Origin: Labyrinthula sp. Ha
Taxonomy: Eukaryota > Sar > Bigyra > Labyrinthulida > Labyrinthulaceae
Direction of reading: 5' to 3'
NCBI GenBank assembly: GCA_015227615.1
Contig: JAALGZ010000030.1
Location: 186,001 to 250,000 of the forward strand
DNA length: 64,000 bases
Below are positions 23,601-34,689 of the stretch, piece after piece. A program made the position numbers and the translations under genes. The notes under the pieces are model-generated. The model saw only the letters and a program-made list of their open reading frames with translations, searched no databases and had not been told where the DNA came from. The first letter of the stretch is position 1; each line of letters opens with the position of its first letter.

Positions 23601-25732
23601 AAATTTACTATATTTCATTGAAAATTTTATCAACATCAGATATAATTCAAAGTCGTTGTCCAAATGGCTTAAACGTTCAGTTAGTAAATTATTTTCAGCC
23701 ATATGTTTCTTGTGGTAAAGCATCTAGTAAGTCAAAGATATACAGAATTTGTAAGACCAAAGATAAAATCTTATCTAATATTTTTAACTAGGTAAAAACG
23801 AGTATTATTTTCTAATTTAAAGCTCTAGCAGCTGACGCATTCATTTTAGGAATAGTACTTAGTGACTAGGTTTGATTATTTGACATCTACTCGGCGGAAC
23901 CTAAATGTATCATCACAAAAACACAAGAAAAATTGAATATGAAATCAAATATTTTTTTTGCGTGTTTCAATTGTTCCACATTCTTGCAAGTAGGAATAAC
24001 AAAACATTTGAGTCATTAGAAAAATATTTCTCAATAATAGTTTTATCACTAATTCGGTGACTGTTTGTATCTCTCTTAATTTGTCCAGGAGTTTCACTTC
24101 TTTACCCATATATTCCAGTTGCACACGATACGCTAATTTCACCCAGAGCTTAACCATCTCTGTTAATCGCTAAGAAAATGACTTGGCTTGTTACCATCAT
24201 CAAGAACTAACACCTCTTGTTGCGATCTTGGAATAAATCATGTACTTTAATATGTTTTTTTTGTTCCTGTTGTATTTATTTTTATTTGATTAGCACTATT
24301 TCTGTATACTTTTGATTTATTTCTTGATTCTAGTATTGTAACTATTTATTAAACATAGATTTGTTTATCTAGACCAATTGCAGGTGACCTTTTCATTCAG
24401 ATTTCCATTAAAAACAGTTTCTTATTACGGAACAAAGTATCCCAAACATTGTCTGTACATTGCTCAAGCATTTCTTTATCTTCTTTTACCATGAAATATA
24501 TGTTTAACCCAGAATTTCTTAAATAAACTCATAATTTAGTTCAGATGTTGAAACTTTATATATTCTTTTAGTTTTTCTGAAGGATACTTTAATAAATTCA
24601 AAATTCTTCCCCTAGTACTTTCATACCCTTTTAAACCTCCCAAGTATATTTTTTTGTATCAATATAGAGCAATAATTTCTGAGAATAAGTTCTTCCTAAG
24701 ATATTTTTATTGAAAATTACGAGGAAAAAATACACCTTTGAGTACTTACCTTTTCACCGTCACTGTAACATGTAACAAAAATTTGCTTGAACGTAGAAGT
24801 TCTACTCGTTTAGAGAGGCATAATTAGTGGCAATGTGAATTTATTTAATCCCTCGATATATATTTTTTTTTGCTTCTTAAGAACATAAAATTTCATTTAC
24901 CCTCTTTGCTAGAGATAGTTTCATAGTCCACGTAAGTATAACTATGTCTAAAACAATGACAGCTAATTGAATTCCAGCTAACAAAAATGTACGAAGACAC
25001 TTATTCCATGTATACGCTATCCATATCCCTCATAATTCCATGAATATATGTTTAGAGTTTTGCAGGTTTGGGATATCATAAAAATTCCTAAGGATAGTCA
25101 TAATTGTATTACGTCTAGCTTCTGAAACTGAAAGTTTAAATACGGTAAGGCGAAACAGCCCAAAAACAGAGGTGAGGCGAAAAGATAAGTGTATGAAAGA
25201 GAAACTATAAATACATATATTCTATCTACCTGAGTAGGGGCATATCTTATGAAATTAAAATTTCTGAGGAACAGCTTGTATTAGACTTTCGTATCCAGAA
25301 TTATCTAACTAATAGGGCAAGTAAATTATATATATTGCGGAGAAATATCACATTTCTTCTTTTCTTATTTGTATATTTATTTTTCAATACTTCTGTTTCT
25401 CAAAGCGATATCTCTATGGCGGAAAGATCCCTCATGCTTAATTATCAAGATAAGCAGCTAAAACAGCGAGGTTTAGGATCTGGCTCTTTCCAATGCTTTC
25501 TTCCTTAAATATATATATATATAGTATTTGCTTTCCTTAAAGATAAAAATATATGTACCATTGATTGGTTCAGTAGTTAATGATACCTAGGGTAACATTC
25601 TAATATTCCATCTAATATAGATGTCTAACTTGGTTTAGATTTTTTTGATCCAAAATATTTTTTGTCTAGGTTGAACTATCGTAATCATCATTTGTACAAG
25701 AGAGGTTTGACAACATTGGCAGGTTTTAAACA
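17640..25732. other. 8-kb stretch without a supportable gene
   Basis: The DNA is AT-rich, with short chance open frames, homopolymer runs and no recognisable domain. A tract at about 18460-19940 looks like decayed minus-strand coding sequence (separate entry). A short AT microsatellite lies at 25507-25522. No tRNA, rRNA or LTR pair could be seen. Confidence 0.5.
18460..19940 (-). pseudogene. Decayed coding-like tract, unidentified
   Basis: Several minus-strand segments keep protein-like composition across interrupted frames, for example ITESDDSEEILDRLKGEP near 18680-18620, DVTQGVIDIGFNNMKVI near 19220-19160 and an open stretch at 19939-19730. The charged, mixed composition differs from the AT-rich surroundings. 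No family could be assigned. It may be a remnant of an old element or of a host gene. Confidence 0.25.
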
Positions 25733-26083
25733 ATGAAACAGATGGCGATGGAGTTTAGAGTCAAAGTTCCAGATCTCGAAGAATTCAAAGCACCAGTCAA
25801 ACCTTCAGTTAAATATTCCAAAATGTTGGCTGAAGCTAAGTTGATGTGCACCGAAGTATCTCAGACAAACGAAGGTTGACGTAAAACTTTTGCAGCCATA
25901 AAAATGATGCGTAAGTCACTTCGTAATAACCCGGATGGGGTTTTCCATGAGCCAGAACTTGAGGAAGTAACATATATAAGCCAAGAAGTAGCAGTGAACA
26001 TGGAGTCAACTTTGAACAACAAATCACCAGCTAAGAGAAAAGAATATATAATAATGGGGTTAAAAACAATCAATCACGTCTAA
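25733..26083 (+). pseudogene. Small open frame with one in-frame TGA, unidentified
   Basis: From ATG at 25733 the frame reads MKQMAMEFRVKVPDLEEF and stays open for 49 codons, meets one TGA at about 25880, then continues in the same frame for 67 codons (RKTFAAIKMMRKSLRN through NNKSPAKRKEYII) to a TAA at 26081-26083. Both halves have ordinary coding composition and use CGT codons, unlike the AT-rich flanks. A CGA-to-TGA type change in a once intact gene of about 116 codons explains this best. A 3' exon of a larger gene is possible. No family recognised. Confidence 0.35.
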
Positions 26084-26800
26084 ACCTAGGATCTTGAACT
26101 AATAAGAAATAAAAAAAAATTACTTTAACCATATTCTTGAACTCTTACCTTGAAATATATTCATATATATGCTTTTAAAATATACACCATAAATGAAATC
26201 CCTTCCAAAGCGTGTTTTTTAATTGAGATTTTTTTCAAACAGAAAACCCCTTCAAAAAAATGCCATTTTAATTGAGTGGACCTTTTAAAATCGACATACC
26301 TTATTTAATTCTTGAAAATATCATATCCATCTCAAAATGTTTGAATTCACTAACATATAAAATAATTTTGCCCAATCATGTAGAATATTGAAGATAAATG
26401 AAATTAATAAAGTTGACGTTATTTTTATATCTGCTTAATGCGAATATAAGTTTTGTCTTCAAATTTTATTGTTAAGTTGTGTTTGTATTTATTTATCTAA
26501 CTAAGCGTTACTAACAAAGTTACTACTTCATAAACCTTTCTGATATTGTGCCCGGTATGGGCTATGTGGTCTTATGACAATATTGAACACTCCCTCAACC
26601 TTTGGCTTCTAAGCATAAAACCATCATAAATATCTTTCTGAACACTCTAACTATTCGTATACTTAGGGGAAAACCATTACGGTAGCAAACCCTGTTACTT
26701 AACCCTCCAGTGTAAATTTGCTATCATAGGTAAAAACCTTCTATAGACACCTAATAAACGTCCTTTCGTCTATAGTTGAGCAGTGTTGTCCGCACTTCTA
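26084..26800. other. AT-rich gap between small pseudogene and copia element E
   Basis: No open frame or structural signal is supported. The right part may include the 3' end or LTR of element E, but no repeat partner was found on the other side of E. Confidence 0.3.
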
Positions 26801-29800
26801 TCATAACTGACACGGATCAATCTTTTCTCGACTATTTCTCACACACGCATAAGACCAATATCTAAGTACATCGTTATTTGAGTAGATTTCTTGTCAAGTA
26901 TTAGCCTCGCTGTATCTTGGTTATCAATTTCTACTTCAATTGGTAAATTAACTTTGACTTGCATAGACTGGAAAATTGATAGACTTGTCTCACTTTCTTC
27001 AGGCACTTACTCAGTGCTACATATTCTGGTTCTGCAGTAGATAATGCAGTTAAACCTTGCTTCTTTGAGTGGTATACTAATGGTCCTTTGTTTACAAATA
27101 TAATAAATACTGAAATAGACCTTCTGTTATCTATTCCTGAGACCCAGCCACTGTCACTTTGATCGGATATCTTAACTTCCTTTTTCTTTCCAATTTTGTA
27201 TATTAAACCTTTATCCTTTGCATCATATAAGCATTTAACAACTTCCTTTGAAGTAGCACAAAGCTTCGTATTGCACCTGCTTTTTTGCCGAGCTAAAAAA
27301 ATAGTAATATAATATACGTCTGGTCTTGTATTTATAGCTGCATATAATAGAGATCCGATGATGCTTTGTAATTTCCTGATATCCTTGAGTTTTTTTGGTT
27401 TCTTGCTATAAGTTTTTTATTGGGTTGACCTGATACGCTTGTTGCTTACACTTTGTTACTTCGAATATTTCTCCCATTGCTTTAACATAACTATTTTTAT
27501 GGATTTTCAGTGTAAATGCATCTTCCTTGATCTCTAATCCGACGAACTTATCAATCTGGGCAGTTTGTTTTATCTTGAACTTTTTTCTTATCACGTTTGT
27601 AAATTTGTGTACATCTTTGGCTTTTCCAACCACAATTATGTCATAAACATATAGGTTCAAAAACACCTTCACATCGGTTGATTGGTTTTGTGCTCGAGTT
27701 GGTTCTTCAGTTTTATTCGCCTTATTTGTAAATCGATTTGACCTAGGAAAGATATTTTTTTGGGCAATTACCCCAGATTTGTAAATACAAGAATCAACCA
27801 AGAAGGAAGAAAATCCAAATTCAATTCTCACTTCATTGGTCAGCATATTCCACAACATTGGGTTACTCTGCAGACCATATATGCTCTTTTTAGATCTCCT
27901 CATATATGATTTGCTCAGTTTTTCACCGTGTCCAAGTGGTAGTTCATGATATATAAAATCCTCACGATTTGCACATAAGAAGGCAGTTTTGATGTCCAAT
28001 TCAATAGCTGTGAAGTCAGGATAAGCAAGTTTCCTAGCCAGAAAGAAGGTTTTTCTGTTCTATGTATTGGATACTGGTGAATATATATAGTTTGAATTGA
28101 CGTTTATTTCTTTGTCTCTGCGTGCAAAAATTCTGGTTTGGGGGATTATCTTCTTTCTTATGTTGTCATAATTAGAAGTAAAGAGTTCAAGAATAGGCTA
28201 TATTTGAATATCAGCAGCTTATGAACTTTCTAGTATTTCAAACTTTCCAACGGTTTTCAAAGATGTTACCTCATTTCAGTATGCTTCTTTCCGTTGTTCC
28301 AGCTCAGGGTGTTTAAACATTTCGCAGTAATATTTGGAAGCTATATATTTGTGAAGCGTTTGAGAAAGCTCTTTCAAATTTTATATTCCTTTCCAGAAAT
28401 TCTTGTTCCTTGAAGAATGTTCTTCTGATTTCTCCTAATGTATTACTGATTTCTGAAAGTACTTTTTAGGAAAATTTAGAAGTCACTCCTAAAAATTGGT
28501 ACCTTTCAGTGTGAGCTTGTAGTTTCATTTTCGTTGTTAGTCTAACAACATATCTTCTAGCACCGAAAATCATAAAAAAAAATTATTCTGTTTTTTCTAA
28601 AAGTTAAAAGTTTAAAAGGAGTAGCATATATTCGCTCCTTATTTTCACTTTTAGGATAAAGTCTCGGGGATCTATTTTGTTGAAAGATGTGGCATGAGAG
28701 TACATAGTCCCACAATGATAAAGATATGTATCCAGAATATAACATAGCTCTTTAGCCGTAAACGATGATATAAATTGATATTTCTTCAAATATATTTTGT
28801 TGATTATTAACCTTAAAAAGATCGTATGTAATACCTTGGCTCCCAAGATAGGTATGTACTTCTTTGGTTTTAAACTCCGTTCCTTCATCTGAATGGAATA
28901 TTATTATATTATTATTACACAGGTTTTAGATCTTTTTCATTATTTTTGCAAGCTTTTTAGGTACTTCAGATTTCTTAGCATCTAAAGCCACCCACGTGAA
29001 CTTTGAAAAACTATCAGTTATCAGCAGAGCATTTTTATTTATTTGCGGTAAAATAGGGTTAAAGGATTCCGCTCTATCTACATCCTGTTTTTGTAAAGGT
29101 TTGGTAGCTTTGAAAGGATTTCTTGACAACGCATATAATTGGCTTTGTTGCACTTTCCCTAGAATATATCCTTCGCAGAACCGAATATGATTAGAGTCAA
29201 TCTTGATTTTGTTAGCTGAAAGTTCATTGAGGATATCAAGTCTGTTGGAGACTAAGTGTCTCATTCTATGATGCCAGATTTCTTTACCATAAATTCAGAT
29301 AACTTATTTGTATCCACAGTCGTTTTTGAGCGTTTTTATTTTCCAGGTTTTGACATATCTACAGCTCGAACGTACCACAGTTCATCACAATTTTTAAATC
29401 TGTAAAATTCCTTATCCCTGTAATTAAGCATGGGTTTGAAATGGGAATTTTACATCTTAAATCCCGACTTAATCATTCTTTTCATGGAGAATAAATTTTC
29501 GTTTGCATCTGGAACAACATACATTCTGTTTACTGTCAGTCTCTTGCAATTATCTAAGTTTAGTTTTAGTGTCTACTATCCTTTGCTATAGATGCTATCA
29601 CCATTCTTAAAAGTTCTTAGCTTCAGTACATACGATTTATAGATCTCAATATTCTTTTTAGTAGTAACGATATATACCGTGGCACAAGAATCAACGATAA
29701 ATTTGAAATACGACAAATTAGACGAAGACATCCTTGTCACTTTTACTCTAGCGGAATGAATGCCTTCTGCGTCATCATCCACATCATCTTTTATTTTAGT

Positions 29801-30700
29801 TGACTTTTTAACTTTGGCAGGGTTTGCATTCTCATTCTTTATAAAATTTTACCTCTTTTTTGTCCAATTATTATGGTCCTTAGTATGATGGTTTCTTTTC
29901 TTACAAATGTTGCGCCATTTTGTATTTCTTGGCTGTTTATTTGGACCTTTAATGGATATCTTGTTGTCACCAGAGATAATAGAAGTGGTGTAAAGTTTTA
30001 TTGTACTGGAAAGTAAGGCAAAATCTATGCCTTTGTTTTTTGTTGGGGCATCGTTGAATCTAAGATCGTTGACTAACTTATTTAACTGCAGTGGAAATTT
30101 TTGAAAGTGTAGTTCGCTGACCTCGTTATCTGGTATTTTTCCGCCAAACATGTGGTACTCTGAATATGATCTCAAGAAAACATCAATCAATTTGAAAATG
30201 CTAATGCCCTTTGGTTTAAGGGCTGATAAGTTCTTTCTCACTACCTGAATATTGAACTTTGTATTCCTACTGAAGTGTGTAGTTAACGTTCTGAACATTT
30301 CGAAAGTTTACCTGGCGTTGGCTATAATAGGAAAGTATTTAGTTCCTAAATATTTGATCATGAGAATATCTTGTTCCATGTCTATACTATTTGTTTCCAG
30401 TCTTTGTTCGGGAGCTAAAAAAACCTTGTTCCACACTTCTTGTTCCATTTAACACTTCAATATGCATATCTCCAGGGGCTTCTGAAGAACTTTTTACTAA
30501 GAAATTCCAACGTGTGAGGTCTTCTTCTTTTCCTAGAGTAAAACATCCCTTAAGTAATTCCTTTGAATATATATATAATTCGACAACTTTCCAATGGTAT
30601 TACTTTTGTTTAGGCTGTTAACCTGTAGTTTTGAAACACCTCTCGTTCAATACGTAGGTTTTACTGTGACGGCCGTTAGCGTTTGCAGAAGCAGAAGCTG
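26800..30700 (-). mobile_element. Ty1/copia retrotransposon E, decayed
   Basis: Minus-strand parts in copia order: gag-like segment (about 30600-29850), protease region around FIVDSCAT (about 29700), pre-integrase and integrase around SFSKFTWVALD (about 29250-28930) and further integrase pieces to 28200, then reverse transcriptase with MDIKTAFL, KSIYGLQ and VYDIIVVGKAK (about 28000-27400), and RNase H with LSTAEPEYVALSKCLK (about 27060-26880). Integrase before RT distinguishes it from the gypsy elements here. Ten or more breaks are visible. LTRs were not found, so the ends are approximate. Confidence 0.75.
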
Positions 30701-32512
30701 CAATTAAATGTAGCTGTTGCATAAATTACCCATTCTCAACCTTCAGAATTAAAAGAAAGGATTTTAGAAAAAAAAACGTCATTATCAAACTTCTTACTGA
30801 TATTCACTTGGTCGAAGTTGGCAAATGGCTAACCACATTGTTAGATTTCAACGTAACATAACTTCATTGTAAACTACAACAGCAGTAGAGCTTCCTTTTG
30901 TTGACGCGCATGAAAATAATAACACGTATTAATAAACACAAGAAAAGTTTCATTACCCCAAGAAGGTTCATCAACCTCTACATGAGAGAACCGGGCATAT
31001 CCTGCACATATTCAACGTAAACCGATGACATAAAATTGGTCTAAGTGACTGAAAAAGTTAGAGATGTGGTTCCACTAATCACAGTTTCTGTAGAGTCTGG
31101 AAGAAAACACCTCAACTTGCTAGTGGAATTAATCTACCGTATTGACCTTACAAATCTAAGTACGCTTATTAAAAAAGACTTGTACATATTTTCTGAAGTT
31201 TTCGAGGAGTACACAGACGACAAATTATCACATAATCCCCGAGTAAATTAATTACCTAAGAAGCCTTACTTACCCTTACATGGTTAACAGGAACAACTTT
31301 ATCTTAGGTCAGACCTCTTACCTTTCAGTTTACACTAAACTATCAGCAGTTTTTTCACCATTCATGAAATCAAAATCGAAAAACAAACAAACCTTTATGG
31401 AGATTAGCCAAGAACTTGACAAGTCACTGATGCTATGGTGAGAGCATGGATTGTTTACTAAGACAGTTTAACAGGTGAGGATTTATGTTTCAAAGATTAA
31501 TTAACGACCAACGAAACAAGAAGAAAACTTTTGCAAAAACACTTATACATTTTATTTGCTCATTCTTAGCTGATATTCACTACTTACTAATACAATGGTC
31601 TAAGTGTACTAAGCTAGTCATTTGCAAAGTACGATACAATAAAGTTGGTTAAAGTTCTTTGCCAAGTGATGTTTACATACAATTAACAACTAAAGTCTGG
31701 TTGGTATCCCTCATACTATCAAAGTACGAGCCGTACCGAATTAAAAATTGTTCTCTAACTAAGCTTCCATACAGATACGTGTAAATTAAAAAGAAGAACG
31801 TTATCAAAAAACAAGCGTCTCAAATATAACCATAACAAAATGACATAATGAAACCAACTTCGCAAACATAGCATTGTAAAGCGAAGTTACACACTTCTCA
31901 TGATAGTTTAATACTATTCACTAATTCGGTGCATAGTTCATGTTCCTATTGTTAAACCGAAAGCCAAACCGGTATTATGATGCGCTACAAGGTGAGGAAG
32001 AATTACCTGATGTTGGACAATGGTTAAAAAGCTGCATATCATTCTCTTGTTGGAACAGATTTCTTAGGCCACATTTCCGGCTCTTCACTTTTGGATGAAA
32101 TGAAATTTAGTTTAGAAAATAACAGCATTGTTAAATCTCGAAGTAGACAAATACTTTTCTTCATGTAGCATCCTACTTTTTGCCTCGCTTGGAATGGCAT
32201 TACTAATACGCTTCCCCTTCACTATAAATTAACTTGTGAAACCATGTCTAGCACTATCAGCTCAAGTCAATCCAAACTAACCTGTTTAAAGAAACTTAAT
32301 ATAGTAGAACTCTTGGTTTATTAAACTCTGTTATATTTCTTTCTTTTGGTCTTTTTAACAGAATATTTCTACGTTTTGCAAAACCAGCTCAAGAATTATC
32401 AGTTTAAAGTGTGTACTAAAAAGACACTGATATTTTTGGGCCGTTACACAATTTCGTGATAAAGCCGATCGAACAGAAATTTCAGCATAAGGAACATTCT
32501 GGCAAAACTAAA
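30700..32512. other. Gap between copia element E and the SAP30-like gene
   Basis: Nothing firm is visible. A 68-codon open frame at 31045-31251 has mixed composition (ending EEYTDDKLSHNPRVN) but no family match and no supporting splice context. The last few hundred bases should hold the promoter of the gene starting at 32513. Confidence 0.35.
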
Positions 32513-33341
32513 ATGGATTTCGAAACAGAACAAGAATATAACTATTTCCTTTGTCTATCCGTATATTTGCTTATATCACATTTATTTCATAGAAAGAAAG
32601 CCTTTTAAGATATTTAAAAGAGTTTGGACTTGTTTACCGCAAAGGGGCGGACAAATCAGAGCTTGCAAACATTGTAGATTTGCATTTTAGAAACGAAGAA
32701 GTGTCGGAAGAACAATGCCTAGAAGAAATTTACACTTATGTATACTTTACATCTTTTTTTTTATTTTTTAGCTCAACAAAGTTGATCAATCCAATAATTT
32801 AGGCTCCGAAAATAGTCAAAAAGCAAATAGAAGAAGAAGAAAGACACTTGATAGACCTTCTCAAGTGGATTCTGATTCTAGCTCTAATTGGACACCTAGA
32901 AAAGGTTCTCGTTCTCATAGATCACGTGGAAGCTCGAAAAATGATATAAATCATGAAAAGGTTCTCAAAAAAAGACGTAGAAGAGAATACAAAAAGAGTA
33001 TTGAACCAACAAAGAAGAAACAAAGAGGAGGAAATAGATATATATTTCGTGAAGAAGATTATGATAGTACTTATGGAGATAATGGAAAAGTAACTTATAA
33101 TGGTATGTTGACAGTAACTTTGAAAAAAATGCCTAATCAAGAGGGTGTTTTTGAAGATATTTGTAATTATATCGAAGGAAAATGGAGTCATTTATTAAAT
33201 TGGAAATTAGATAACGATGTAAAGAAAAATCCAGTATGGAGAAGTTCAGTAAGGAAGATTTTATTATCTAATGAGAGATTTAGAAGAGTTGGAACTGAAG
33301 GGAAAGTGTTTACATTCAGTAAGAAGTATTATAAGATGTAA
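32513..33341 (+). CDS. SAP30-like Sin3-binding protein with C-terminal winged-helix-like domain, three exons
   Basis: Exons are 32513-32560, 32593-32739 and 32772-33341. Both introns are 32 nt, phase 0, GTATAT...CATAG and GTATAC...TTTAG. The product has 254 residues. Residues 12-66 resemble the Sin3-binding domain of SAP30 (SLLRYLKEFGLVYRKG, SELANIVDLHF, then an EEVSEEQCLEEI helix), which in known complexes docks on Sin3 in the Rpd3/HDAC co-repressor. The middle is Ser/Arg/Lys-rich with basic clusters (KKRRRREYKK) that look like nuclear localisation signals. The last 80 residues (VFEDICNYIEGKW, NPVWRSSVRKILLSN, RFRRVG, FTFSKKYYKM) have the pattern of a winged-helix DNA-binding domain. The long third exon alone would miss the Sin3 domain. 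I infer a chromatin-repression role. Confidence 0.75.
32561..32592 (+). other. 32-nt intron 1 of the SAP30-like gene
   Basis: GTATAT...TTCATAG between TCC and AAA codons, phase 0, with a TCAC-type branch candidate. Without its removal the frame meets a stop a few codons later. Confidence 0.75.
32740..32771 (+). other. 32-nt intron 2 of the SAP30-like gene
   Basis: GTATAC...TTTTTAG between TAT and CTC codons, phase 0, with a TTTAC branch candidate and a long T-run before the acceptor. Removal joins the Sin3-binding domain to the basic middle region in one frame. Confidence 0.8.
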
Positions 33342-34332
33342 ACAAGAAGAAAAGCGGTAGAGGTGTAAATAAGATTTATTTATTTGTTTAGCGTTTGTAT
33401 AGTTGTACACAACTTTGTTTGTATATATTTGTGAGCTTGTTCTCTTTTCGATTTTATAATTTGTGCAACGTTCTGTAGATATTATTAAGTTAACATTGTT
33501 TCGAGATTATTTTGACACAAACTTGTTGAAGAAAACAAGTTTTCTTGGTTTAGTACACTTGATGATGCTTCTGGGTAAAGTTAAATGTTTTCCTACGGGT
33601 CAAAGTTTTTTCTTAATGGCTAAGAATTCTTCCCAGACAATAGTTTGAGTGCTTAGGGTATAATAAATATGAATACAAATAATAATCTTAGAGAGTTTGA
33701 GTGCGGACTGTTCCCAAATTAATCAACTCTGATTACACCACAGCTTTGGAAAACTGGAACATAAGTAGTATTAATGACGTCTTTCATGTAAATCATTAAA
33801 GAGAAGCTCTGGAATATGTAGTGTGGGTTTATTTATATTGAATTGTGAGGAGGTTGTGTTTGTTGTTTCAGTTCTAGGTGAAGAAAACCTGTGCTAGCTC
33901 TTCTTTAATCGTGCTAGGTGTAATGCAAAAATTGTAAAATATATATTTGCATAAGTGAGAAATCTACAAGCTCATTTTTTAATGATACCCAAGCTTTAAG
34001 TTAAGAATCTGTTGCTTTTCTTTTCGCTCTCCAGCTTTTTGACCGCTACATCGTGAAAGTGCAATTTCAGCACTGTGCGAGGGTAATGCCGCCTTAAGAT
34101 AAAATGAATAATTTTTTACTTAGTCATACACAAAGGGTTGAGGTTTAAGACACATCTGGTCAACTTCCACAAAGGCTTCATTCAAAGTTTATAAATAAGC
34201 ATATAACCGGATGACCTTACTGTATTATATAATTAAGCTTCAATCTGTTTTATGGATATATCTATCTGCTACACCTATTTTAGGACATTTTCCTTGTATT
34301 TTACCTAAACATAGGAATATAAGTATTGTTAC
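33342..34332. other. Gap between the SAP30-like gene and a truncated exon-like segment
   Basis: This 1-kb AT-rich stretch holds the 3' end of the SAP30-like transcript and nothing else I can support. Confidence 0.4.
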
Positions 34333-34344
34333 ACATAGAGTTTT

Positions 34345-34680
34345 ATTCAGTTAAACGAGCCTAAAACATATTACGAAAATGTAAAACCTGCAGAAAACTT
34401 AGAAGTTTCAGAAGAACAAATGAATCTTGAAAATGAAGAAAACGCAGTTGAAAATGAGGTTTCATTGCAAAAAGAGACAGAAGAAGCCTCATTTTTAAAC
34501 AGAAACTTTGAGATTTCAACTGAGAGCATTCTTACAGAGAAACGTAGAAGAAATCCAACCTCAAATGTTGGAATAGGTGCAGGAGTAGCGAAGTCAAAAA
34601 AAAAAAAGATTATTGCGAATTCTATATTAAAACAGATCACACGCGACTACAATGTACAGAGATGTATAATTTCACACAAA
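34345..34680 (+). pseudogene. Exon-like Glu/Lys-rich segment cut off at the 5' border of element C
   Basis: An open frame runs from about 34345 to the start of element C. It is acidic at first (LENEENAVENEVSL) and then basic (EKRRRNP, KSKKKKII), as in disordered nuclear proteins. Upstream, GTATTG...TTCAG (34322-34349) could be a 28-nt intron like the others here, with the exon beginning TTAAACGAG. Coding sequence changes abruptly to element C pol near 34680. This suggests that C landed in, or brought along, part of another gene. Alternatively it is a leader region of C. Confidence 0.3.
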
Positions 34681-34689
34681 AGAAGAACT

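Noticed and set aside
20861-23723. Isolated open frames of 60 to 123 codons in the 17.6-25.7 kb gap
   Set aside because: AT-rich, low-complexity composition (Phe, Ile, Leu, Lys, Asn), no domain, no splice context; expected by chance.
25507-25522. AT dinucleotide run
   Set aside because: Ordinary microsatellite in AT-rich DNA; no further structure.
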